This document shows positions 32,831 to 42,455 of a stretch of 64,000 nucleotides of DNA, in pieces. The stretch comes from Leptodontidium sp. MPI-SDFR-AT-0119 (lineage: Eukaryota; Ascomycota; Leotiomycetes; Helotiales; Leptodontidiaceae). The stretch's first letter is position 1. Each line of letters opens with the position of its first letter. The translations under genes and the position numbers were made by a program. Where the stretch lies: assembly GCA_020726505.1 (NCBI GenBank), contig JAHLEZ010000001.1, forward strand, positions 4,774,001-4,838,000, read 5' to 3'. The notes under the pieces were generated by a model. The model saw only the letters and a program-made list of their open reading frames with translations. It was not told the DNA's origin and searched no databases.

Positions 32831-33928
32831 ATGGCACCTCAACCTCTCCAAACACACATCCATTCCTCCTCCGAGAAGGGATTATCAAGTGTAACTACCC
32901 TGATCGTAGGATCCAAATCTGCAATCCTAATTGACCCTCCCTTCCTGATTCCCGATGCCAACTCAGTCGTCGAGTGGATCAAGAAAACCACCTCTCTCCC
33001 TCTCCACGCCGTCTTCGTAACTCACCACCACCCTGGTAAGTATCACACCATCTTCCTCCCACATTCAAACCACTAACATCCCCTCCCAGATCACTACTTC
33101 TCAGCCAACCCAATCCTCGCCGCAAACCCCACAGCGAAATTTTACGCAGCGCCCTATGTCCGAGCTGGAATCGATCGCGAGTACGACGAGAAAGTGAAAT
33201 TCTGGCCTACCGTCTATGGGAAAGAAAATGTACCCGACACGCCCCGAAAGCCTGATCCGTACAACTACAGTTTCATCCTCCTAGAGGGGAATGAGAGTAG
33301 TCCTATCATGTTACTGGGTCCCGTGCAGGGCGATTCGGTGGATCATACCCTGTTCTGGTTGCCGACCGAGAAGACTATCGTCATGGGTGATGCGATGTAT
33401 GGGCGGAGTACGCATTTGTGGTAAGTTGTGGCTGTTGAGAAGAACATGTGAGTAAGTGAGGTAGTTTTGGACTAACCGAATGTCTTCCTTTCCAGGGCCG
33501 AAGAAATAGAAACCCCTCAAATCCTGCACGCATGGCAAAATGTACTTCTTCCCCCCTCCACTTCCATCCCTACTCTCTAATATCTCTCACTCCAGGTCCT
33601 AACCCTCGTCGAATCTCTGGCCCCTACCAAGATAATCGTCGGGCACCTCGACCGAGGTTGGACACTTGACGCAGCCGCCGACCTAGCGCACAACAAAAAG
33701 TATCTCGCTCTCTTCCAAGAGAAGATCCAGAACGCGGAAAAGAAGCCGCAGGTGAAAGAGATATACGAGACCTTCAAGGATGCGTTCCCGGAGGCGGATA
33801 AGAACCTGGACTTCTTTTTGGGACATCTGAGTAATCAATTTGGGGAGGGTGGTGAGGTTTGGGAGGAGAATAGACATCATGAAGTTGGGAAGAGGACGAG
33901 AGAGGGCTTGGAGGGGTTTGTGCTTTGA
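32831..33928 (+). CDS. Metallo-beta-lactamase-fold hydrolase
   Basis: Four exons, 32831-33035, 33090-33420, 33496-33541 and 33596-33928, give 304 aa. The zinc-binding motif HHHPDH (about 66-71, HxHxDH type) is formed across intron 1; a further ligand candidate is in IIVGHLDRGWTLD. MVLIDPPF-like strands near 40 (SKSAILIDPPFLIPDA) and PVQGDSVDHTLFWLPTEKTI fit the fold. Substrate unknown: such fungal proteins include lactonases and thioesterases, and neither is specified by neighbours here. Four exons with closing phases make the model firm. Confidence 0.85.
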
Positions 33929-34202
33929 TGGGTGGGAATCTGGGGATTAGGGATCTTTTTGTTTCTTCTAAACCAGTTGTATTGTATCCTATTGTGACGT
34001 GCTGAGAGGAAAGGCAATGAAAGACTAGTAGGTAGAAATGGTCTGGACTGCTCGACTTTGCTTAATCAGGTTCTATTGTTATATGATTATGTAGGTTTCT
34101 CCTCGGCTCTATGTAATCTACAGCAGTCGAACGGGCATCCCTCATTATGTGTACATGTTCTAACACCACGTAATACACTGATATACATTCCCTGTTTACA
34201 TC

Positions 34203-35120
34203 TCAAGGACCAGAAGCCAAAGTCGAAGCCGCAGTTGCATCGCCCTCTCTCTTCTCCAATGATTCCAAACCATCGGTAGTTTCCTTAGCTGCGTCAACAC
34301 CCACACCCTCCTCGTCACCACCTTCTTTCTTCACCTCCTCCACACCAGTCTCAGTCAACGCCCCGGCCTTCCCACTATCCTTCTTCCCCTTCTTCGCCTC
34401 CTTCCCCTCCAAATAAAGCGTCAACTGACCCAACATCTTCCCCTCCTCAGGTTTCATCTCCCTCGCACCCACCTCACCCACCAACCCCTTAATAACCCCC
34501 ACCAACGCCATCCCCTCCTCCTCACTCGCCTTCCTCCCCTTCTTCTTCCCCGCAAGCACAACTTCAACCCTCCACCCCTTCTCCAACCACCCCCTCAACT
34601 TCCCCATCCTATGCCCAAGATCATTCTTCCCAATCGCCCAATTCAACTCCATCGTTTTCTGCGTGACGCCGTTTCCCCTCGCAGCTTTCAATTTCGCCTT
34701 CTCCGTCTCCCGCATCTGCTGCTTGTTGAGGATCTTGCATATGGGAGGCACGCCCGGCTCGCCGGGGACGATGACGACGAGGGAGGTGGTTTTGCGGTCG
34801 ATGGAGGAGAGGATGGATTGTGTTGAGCGTGGGTCCGTCAGTTTCCCGTCAGCGTCGACGAGGGTTACGGAATACGCTTTTATCTCGTCGTCGCGGGGGA
34901 GTCGGGATTTCTCCGCCCGGTGGAGGGAGACATGTCTCTTTTGAGGTTTGGAAGTGAGGGCATTGTATTGCGTGCGAGGGCGTAGTAGTGGTGGTGATGG
35001 AGAAGATGTGAATGCAAGACCTCGGATTTGTACTTGTACATGTGTCTGCACCTCAATTGGGGCGATGAATACGCGGTGGAGGGCTGTAGCTGAGCTGAAT
35101 ACGCATCTTGAGCTTCGCAT
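34203..35120 (-). CDS. AIM23: Mitochondrial translation initiation factor IF-3
   Basis: Single exon, 305 aa. The first 60 residues are basic, with few acids (presequence). IF3 N-domain: RDDEIKAYSVTLVDADGKLT; linker and C-domain: GVPPICKILNKQQMRETEKA, QKTMELNWAIGKNDLGHRMG and WRVEVVLAGKKKGRKAS. The tail after about 255 is Lys/Glu/Gly-rich and disordered. Mitochondrial IF3 (yeast Aim23) binds the small mitoribosomal subunit and checks initiator tRNA. It shares a 328-bp divergent promoter with IMP1. Confidence 0.88.
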   Translation of the reverse strand: MRSSRCVFSSATALHRVFIAPIEVQTHVQVQIRGLAFTSSPSPPLLRPRTQYNALTSKPQKRHVSLHRAEKSRLPRDDEIKAYSVTLVDADGKLTDPRSTQSILSSIDRKTTSLVVIVPGEPGVPPICKILNKQQMRETEKAKLKAARGNGVTQKTMELNWAIGKNDLGHRMGKLRGWLEKGWRVEVVLAGKKKGRKASEEEGMALVGVIKGLVGEVGAREMKPEEGKMLGQLTLYLEGKEAKKGKKDSGKAGALTETGVEEVKKEGGDEEGVGVDAAKETTDGLESLEKREGDATAASTLASGP

Positions 35121-35448
35121 TGTTGTGGCGGTATTATAGCAGCGAGCTGCGATTCGTGATATTATACAAGTACAGGACGTCGGGTGGTTGAGGCCGGAAC
35201 AAGCTTGCCTTGCTCGTTCGGAGCTCAGCCGAGAAAGAAAAAAACATCTCGAGCTTCCATCCGAGCTTCCAACATCCAGCCTCGTCTCGTGACTTTAACA
35301 ACAACAATTCAACATCACAACCACCTTGCTTTCCCGGGTCTCGATTCAGGAGAGCCAAAAGTCCAGCCGAGTATAAAACATTACAGCAAATCAGTCAATC
35401 CAGGCAATCCAGGGACCAAAAGACGTCAGGAAAATCAGAAATGCCACC
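35121..35448. promoter_or_regulatory. Divergent promoter mIF3/IMP1
   Basis: 328 bp between two genes for mitochondrial proteins. Includes an uninterrupted A/C-rich leader towards IMP1. No named motif claimed. Confidence 0.5.
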
Positions 35449-35452
35449 ATGA
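35441..35452 (+). promoter_or_regulatory. Minimal uORF overlapping the IMP1 start
   Basis: ATGCCACCATGA encodes Met-Pro-Pro-stop; its TGA overlaps the main start (ATGA). The main ATG has the stronger context (CCACCATGA), the upstream one is preceded by GAA. Confidence 0.5.
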
Positions 35453-36123
35453 CCCTCCTAAACCGCTACGCATCCCACCCCCTCCGTCTCCTCTCCGCAT
35501 CCCTAAAGACCATCCTCCTAGCCCACGTCTTCGTAACCTACGGCTACTCACTCGTGCCCACCTCTGGTGCATCTATGCTGCCTACCATCGAGGTAGTCGG
35601 CGATATGGTACTGATCGATAAGGGGTATAGACGAGGCCGGGGCGTGGTGGTGGGTGATGTAGTGAGTTTCGACTCGGTCGTGCAGCCCGGTGAGAGGGTT
35701 ATTAAACGTGTGGTTGGGATGGAGGGGGATTTTGTCGGGAGGGATACACCTGGGATGGTGACAGGTGTTGGTGGAGGGGAGATGCTGATGGTATGTAATG
35801 TTGTATTATGTTGTTGTTTTGGATTTTACCTTTGCTTGCTTGCTGGCTTGTTGGCTTTCCCATCCTCTTTTCTTGTACATACAAACATGTATACATTCGA
35901 ACATTGCTCACTCGTATCCCCGGAGGGGAAAGACTTTAAGTTAACATTGAAGTAGATCCCAAAAGGGCACTGTTGGGTAGTAGGCGATAACCTACCGTAT
36001 TCGAGGGATTCAAGACATTTTGGCCCGATGCCTATGGCATTGATCAAAGGGAAGGTTGTGGCGAAGGTATTTCCATGGAGAGAAAGGAAATGGATAGAGA
36101 ATGGGATGCAGGCTGTACAGTAA
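35449..36123 (+). CDS. IMP1: Mitochondrial inner membrane protease subunit 1
   Basis: Two exons, 35449-35790 and 35956-36123 (165-bp phase-0 intron), give 169 aa. Signal-peptidase-I family: catalytic Ser42 in TSGASMLPTI, Lys86 in ERVIKRVVGMEGD, and the conserved GHCWVVGDN / SRDSRHFGPMP box, present only after splicing. N-terminal hydrophobic segment about 20-35 anchors it in the inner membrane. IMP1 removes sorting signals from intermembrane-space proteins such as cytochrome b2 and Cox2. Downstream ORF extension into the intron would replace the essential GDN box, which supports the splice. Confidence 0.92.
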
Positions 36124-36591
36124 TCGACAACCCCTTGTACATGGACTTTTCAAATCGGACTTAGAGGGGTTGGGATTTGGGAATTTGGAGCATTTACAGG
36201 AGTGTGGCGTTTAGAAACTTGTAAGGTCATCAAACTGTACACTGTGGCATGAGCACATTCAATCAAAAATCAAAGTCGAATGATACATTTTGAATTCGAA
36301 GCTGTGGTGGATATCATAAAAGTCCTATCTAATTACATGGAATAAGCCTCAAAAGCCCCTGTATGAACGGCGACAAGTAGGAGGGAAACGTCGAATGAAA
36401 CAAGTGCGAAAAGGATGGCCGGTTGCCTCATTTTGCCATCGACCTGAAAGAGAGCCTCCTCCTTGCCCTCGCCCTCAGCTCCGTCAATGCTCGCTACTAA
36501 AGTATGCCCTCATTAAATGCGCCAAACACCTCGCCTTCCAGCCAAAATGCAGAACAAAGCAGAAATTCTATACCGGAACATGTGGTGCGGT
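36124..36591. other. Convergent intergenic region IMP1/VAC8
   Basis: 468 bp of 3' flanks. Nothing else recognised. Confidence 0.45.
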
Positions 36592-38665
36592 TCAACCTTC
36601 AATGTGGGATGGCTTGTTCTGCCCAAGGAGTTGTAGGGATCGTTGAGCAAGCTGAACTACCTCCCCTTCACCATCCTCCTCACCCTCGTCGTCTGATTCA
36701 ATTTGGGTATCGGCAATCGTCTTGATCATCTGTACAATCTCCTCGGATTTTCCGATTAGGTTGATCAATTTCTTGTCCTCGGATTCAAGGAGTTGGAGTA
36801 GAGTCCAGATTGCAATGTGCTGGAAGGTTGCATCTCCACTGGCGAGGAAACGCTTCAAGTAACCATGAATTCCTCCGTTTGGCTCCGTCCAATCTTGGAT
36901 GAAGATGGAATAGTCACCCACTATGGCACGTGTTAGTAAGTATTTGTAGTGCTAAAACAAGGGATCCGTACCTTTGGAAGACAGATTTCCCAGAGCTGCA
37001 GCACTGTTACCTTGAACCTCAATACTTTGGGAATCCGTCAAAGGAATGAGCACGTCGAATACACCCAGGTTCAAGAGGTGAGTCTTCAGATCGTCACTGA
37101 GAGCTAGGACAGCGATTGCCGCAGTCATCTCGGACTGCACACTCAGAGGCACATCGAGCACAAGCTGCTTGCACTTTTGTACAGCACCAGCTTCTAGAAC
37201 TAAGGCCTTGTTGCGATCAGAACTGGCGGCCAGATTACGTAGAGTAGAAATGGCGTGGCATTGAATTTCCTCGTTGTCGGTAGATCCCAAAAGATCGACC
37301 AAAGGCTTCAAGAAACCAGCATCTATAATAGGGGATTCATTGAGTGGGTGGATCGAGATGTTGCGTATACAAGCGACGGCGGACAGAATTAGAGGTAGGT
37401 ATGAAGATTGCAGAAGTCGGAGTAATGGAGCCAGTCCCCTGGCGCGCACAATTTCGAGTTGGTACTTCTCATCGGAAGCCAAATTTCGAAGAGCTAAAGC
37501 AGCCTGACATTGGACCTTTGGCGAAGAGGAATCCATCAGGTTGACCAAAGATTGGACGAGTCGGTTCTCATTTTGTGCTAACTTCTTCCGGTTATTCGCA
37601 TCGACAGCAATATTGCTGAGGGCGGTTGTGCAATAGTATTGAACATCGACATCTGAAGAGGAGAGGAGTTGAACAAGTACAGGAATAGCTCCAGCGTTGA
37701 CCAGTTGTTGTCGGTTCTCGTCTACAAATCATTAGCCTGGGCTACTACGAGGCTGTATATAACCTACCAGAATGTGTCATATTCAATAGAGCTCCAGTAG
37801 CATTTCTCTGCACTCGCATATCCTTCGATTTTGCCAAACGGGTGAGTGGCCCTAATGCTCCCGACCGAGCAATCTTTGCCTTGTTATCCTCGTGGGTTGC
37901 CAGGTTCGTGATGCATCCAACCGCATTGCATTGGACCTCGACATTTGGCGACATCATTTGGCGGATAAGAGGAGTGAGACCACCGAGGAGTACGATAGCA
38001 ACTTTATTCTCGGCTAGGAAAGGTCAGAAATTCCTGGGATACCATGGGCACAACTCACTATTAACAGCAAGGTTTCCCAATGCAGCACTAGCAGCTCTTT
38101 GAACTTCGATATCGGGGCTTTGAAGGAGAAAGAGGATTGGCTCCAGTGTATCGCGGTCAACTTCACGAACATCTGTGACACCGTTAGTAACCCACTCATG
38201 GCTTCCATCCGATATCAAGAATCAGAAGAGCGTAAGGCTCTTCCAATAATAGGCCCCGAGAATTCCATCTGATAGCAACCAAGCCCGAATCGGCTGGTGT
38301 CTGCTTCTCTTGTATCCAACGTACCTCGCTCTGTAATCTCCGCAAATGTCAAGCTTGCGCTCCGTTGTAGGTCGACGTTATCTGAGAAGACCAAGGTACT
38401 CAAAGCTCGTAGAGGTTCGCCGGAAAAGAAGTCGGTCTCGCCACGCTATTATCGTCAGTCGCCGCGTGCAGTGAAGGGAAGAGCGCGTCGTACGTTCTCT
38501 AGATACTGCAAGAGGTCTGCCACAGCCTCTCGTTCACTCTCGGCCAACACAGGTTCGTAAAGGCCATCGCGAGATTTGCCTGTGTATCGTCAGCACGAGC
38601 CCGAAGCTTCCTTCTTGCAGGAGAGGGTGCATACCTCCGCAGCATGAGGATCCGCAGGCACCCAT
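36592..38665 (-). CDS. VAC8: Vacuolar armadillo-repeat protein Vac8
   Basis: Seven exons: 38665-38635, 38579-38494, 38445-38325, 38172-38059, 38013-37768, 37721-36972 and 36920-36592, total 558 aa, the normal Vac8 length. The first exon (31 nt) codes [10 protein letters not shown]: Gly2 for myristoylation and nearby Cys for palmitoylation, which anchor Vac8 on the vacuole. The rest is continuous armadillo repeats ([60 protein letters not shown] and so on) and a short acidic tail. In yeast it serves vacuole inheritance (Vac17), nucleus-vacuole junctions (Nvj1) and Atg13-dependent autophagy. Intron 3 (152 bp) is much longer than the others (45-55 bp). Confidence 0.95.
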
Positions 38666-40624
38666 CTCCAAAGGTTGGTCCCGCAGGACTGGTGGTGTAT
38701 ATTAGTCGAGATCAATTGTTCTGGTGGAATGCGAGCTGGGCTGGTGGGTGGACAAAGCAAAGTCAACAGGATGTGTCAGGTCAAGAGCGTGGATTTGATT
38801 CGAAGGGAGGCTTGAGGGCCATGCACGGCGAACAACACAAAGAATCGAGCAGTGGAAGAGGAAGCGGGTGTAGAAGAAGTGAAGAAGACGATGAAGAGGT
38901 CGCAGATACTCTGGTGAGAGTCGATTTGAATCGAGCTTGCCGTGACCAGTCTCGAGATACAGTAGGCAGAGCAGACCAGAGCAGAGTAGAGAAGGTAGCT
39001 CTCGGGTTCAGTTCAGGATGCTGGCTGCCATGCTGCGTCGGCGCGGCAGGCGCCAAGGAAGCAGCACCAGGCAGATGTGCAGGTGCACATCACCGCACAA
39101 GCCCAAACCCCAGGCAAGCCTCACTCGCCTATTTCTTTTTTGTCTTTGAACCCCCTCCTCCTTCTCGTCCCCTGCAGCCGTTACCACGCATCACATGCTT
39201 GTTCATATGATGTATCAGACGACCTCACTTGTCTCTCATTAACGTCAAGAGACATTCCTCTGCAGTTGTGGACTCTGAAACAGTGTGTATAAAAAAAGGT
39301 GGGAAAAGCCATCAGCCTCTTGTACCCACGTACCCGTAGAGTGTTGAGAGCTGGGCAAGACAATCAATAAAACATTGACGATCCTACCATGGTAACACGG
39401 TCTTTGTTTGCCGTCTCATCCAGCAACTCAGAGATTATATTACGTTCAAGGCAAACACGCAAAGTTCTTGGTATAAAATTTATGGGCTTCCTAATTACGC
39501 TTGAAGCTCTTCCGTCCCTTGCATCTTCGTTGCTTCATCACAGCTCGATAACAGCTTCAAAAACAGAACAATTATCTCATTCGAGCTTTCTTGTTGCAAT
39601 CTGACTAAAATAGAAGCTGAGTGCTTCAAGCTACTCTTCTGAGAAAATCTAGAAACGACTCGTGTATCTTTACTGATCAAGTCTACTCGGCCTCCACGGC
39701 AGTGGCCCGCGGAGGGAAATATCAACAGCTAGGAGGAATGCTTAGAAGATATAAATACTTTCCTTCCGGGGGCTACTGCCGTGGAGGCCGAGTAATAGCG
39801 ATTGCAAATACTTCGTACACCTCAGTAGGTAGGCATTAACTTTTTGTTTGCCGTTCCCCCATTGCGCCTCTTAGATAGCATCACCATCAGGTCGCTCGAG
39901 ACATGGCCAGGAAGGATAATAAACTAGACATCCACTCCAACCTTTCCCATATCAACAAACAAATCAACAGCAGTCCCACACGAACAGGAGATTGATGTGG
40001 GGTACCACCGAGTTTTTACAGCGATATCCAGGATAGCGGCTAATCGCAGCCAGATAAGGAGGAATTTGGAGATGTACCCATGATTGGCCACAGTCATGGT
40101 TTGTCAATTACCAGGTCCGAAGTATGAAAGAAGGAAAAGGGGTGAAATGCGGACTCTCCTTGAGAAGCGCATCAGTATAAAATTACTAAATTATGACAAC
40201 AATGATTTTGATTTCACTCCTTTGGGATTGGCTCAATAGCCGGCCTCAAAATAGATCGATTCATCGCAACGGCACGGCACGACCACGACTTGAGTTGAAG
40301 TGAAAGCTCTCTTTCGGCTCGGGGAAACATTTATCCCACAAAATCCGCGCTTATCCCATTCGAGCTCCTTGTCCACTCTCCCATGTGAATTCCAACCCCA
40401 CGTCGATCTCTCCCTCAACCCCATCCCATCCCCATCCCACCGCTGCATCTCCAGAAAATATCTCTCGCTTTCGATAAGGTGGACTGTTTTCCAGACTCAA
40501 CCTCACCTCACTCAAAATCTGCTCATCTTTTCCATTGCAGCCCGCGCAATATCTCCTCCCATTGTTGAAGGAGAGCTTCGCATCCATCACTCCCCACGCC
40601 TCTAGATGTCACCCACGATTATCC
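38666..40624. other. Large intergenic region VAC8/SNF4 with a MITE-like insertion
   Basis: 1.96 kb between divergent genes. The first 400 bp would be the VAC8 leader and promoter; the last 300 bp, very C/T-rich (CCATCCCCATCCC type), the SNF4 promoter. In the middle lies an inverted-repeat element (see 39684-39794). No ORF with family features. Confidence 0.5.
39684..39794. mobile_element. MITE-like element with TA-flanked inverted repeats
   Basis: Left arm starts TACTCGGCCTCCACGGCAGT (39684); right arm ends with its exact complement, ACTGCCGTGGAGGCCGAGTA (39775-39794). Beyond these 20 bp, complementarity continues for about 16 more bases with three mismatches. A TA dinucleotide lies at each end, as expected for a Tc1/mariner-type target duplication. 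No coding capacity in 107 bp. Confidence 0.6.
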
Positions 40625-40632
40625 ATGTCTGA
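40606..40632 (+). promoter_or_regulatory. Short uORF overlapping the SNF4 start
   Basis: ATG at 40606 opens an 8-codon frame ending TGA at 40630-40632, eight bases past the A of the main ATG (40625), in a different frame. Confidence 0.35.
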
Positions 40633-42001
40633 TACGGCTGAAGACACACGGCCGGCGGCTGCGCCAACAAACGTCGCTAGATTTGGTCACGAGCCATCGC
40701 TGATTGCCCAACCTTCGACTTTTCTTCTCCCCCGAGGCCAGAATCGCGCGATGCAGGATAAGCCGGTGACTGCTGTTGATCAGGACCAGTTCAAAGGATT
40801 GGTAGGTGCCCCAGCTTCCCGTCTTGTACCCTCTACCGTTTACCCACAGCTCAGCGCGCCCGCTTGGGCGTGGGAGTGGGAGTTGACGCGGGGTTATTCT
40901 GCTCTTGGACCTGCGTCGATGAACCATGAAGATGGACTACGAGGACCCTGCGAGGCTGACAGAGTTCAAACACACAGAACGCAATCCGCGAATTCCTGAA
41001 GATTCGGACGAGTTATGATGTTCTTCCCCTCTCCTTTCGCCTCATCATCCTCAACACAGACCTGCTTGTCAAGAAGAGTCTAACGATTCTCCTCCAAAAC
41101 GGTCAGTCCACTCTCCCTATGACCTCGAATTCTGCTGATTGCTTTGCCAGGAATCGTCTCTGCCCCCCTCTGGGATTCGCATACCTCGACTTTCGCTGGT
41201 CTCCTCACGACTTCAGACTACATCAATGTTGTTCAATATTACTGGCAGAATCCAGACGCTCTCAGCCAGATCGATCAGTTCCGGCTGAGTAGCTTAAGAG
41301 GTAGGGTAGCAAATCTATACACATGGCTAGAGCCTTAGGCTGATAGTATTCCAGATATTGAGAGGGCTATTGGCGTATCTCCTCTTGAGACACTATCCGT
41401 CCATCCTGCACGCCCTCTCTACGAAGCATGCCGACAAATGTTGAAGACTCGAGCTCGGAGAATTCCTCTTGTTGATATCGATGATGAAACCGGTCGAGAG
41501 ATGGTAGTCAGTGTGATCACACAATACAGACTTCTGAAGTTCATCGCTGTCAATGTGACTGAGACGGAGTTCCTCAAGAAGAGTGTCTCAGAAATTGGTC
41601 TTGGCACATATGGCGACCTGCAGACAGCAACCATTGATACACCCGTCATCGACGTCATCCACATGATGGTCAAATACAGCATTTCCAGTGTTCCCATCGT
41701 GGACGAGAACAGGCGTGTTCTGAACGTTTTCGAGGCCGTCGATGTTATCACCATTATCAAGGGAGGCGCATACGACGAGCTGACTACGAGTGTTGGAGAG
41801 GCTTTGTTGAAGAGAGCAGAGGACTTCGCTGGGATCTACACCTGTAGCGAGGAGGACAGACTAGACTCGATTTTTGATACCATTCGGAAGTCCAGAGTTC
41901 ATCGGTTGGTGGTACTTGACGACGAGAACCGCCTGAGAGGGGTCATTTCTCTTTCGGATATTTTCAAGTACGTCCTTCTCCATGGTGAGACTGACGAATG
42001 A
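40625..42001 (+). CDS. SNF4: AMP-activated kinase gamma subunit (Snf4), CBS-domain protein
   Basis: Four exons, 40625-40801, 40978-41101, 41151-41300 and 41355-42001, give 365 aa. Splice 1 restores DQFKGLNAIREFLKIRTSYD, the conserved entry to CBS1; then LIILNTDLLVKKSLTILLQN, GIVSAPLWDSHTSTFAGLLT, the central RRIPLVDIDDETGREMVVSV, and VHRLVVLDDENRLRGVISLS (CBS4). Four CBS units form two Bateman modules that bind adenine nucleotides. Snf4 is the regulatory gamma subunit of the Snf1 kinase, which relieves glucose repression. Intron 1 is long (176 bp) with a GCTGAC branch site 22 nt from its AG. Confidence 0.93.
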
Positions 42002-42455
42002 GAGGAAAATGGGTTGGGTTTGGTAGGATCTTAGGGGCATGAAAGGCGTTGCATAGCGAAAAGGCGTCAGGGGCGAGATTTGGCACAATTGTGATGCGAG
42101 GTTTACTAGATTTCCTTGGTCCTCTCGTCCATAATACCATTTTGTTTTGTTTTTTTCGATGCGGGTATTTCCCATCTTTTCTACAACAGGAACTAGGTAC
42201 ATTTTAATGGGGAGAGGGCGGAGCATGAAGAACCAATAAAGATTCACATCACCACTCACTCGACTATTTTTCGGTTTGAGAGTCGTGGATCAGGTAGGAA
42301 AGAACAAAGTGACAAAAGCGCGTTGTTTCCGAAAACCGCAGGAGCGTTCAAGAATCACGAAGCCGGGAAGAGCCTTTGTTGACAAACGGAACCCAAGATA
42401 CTCTCCCAGAATACATCCAACTTTACAGATTATCAGAAGACCTCTACACGCCACG
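42002..42455. other. Intergenic SNF4/RhoGAP gene
   Basis: 454 bp: SNF4 3' flank and RhoGAP promoter. An open frame runs in phase upstream of the called RhoGAP Met but shows no conserved content. Confidence 0.45.
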
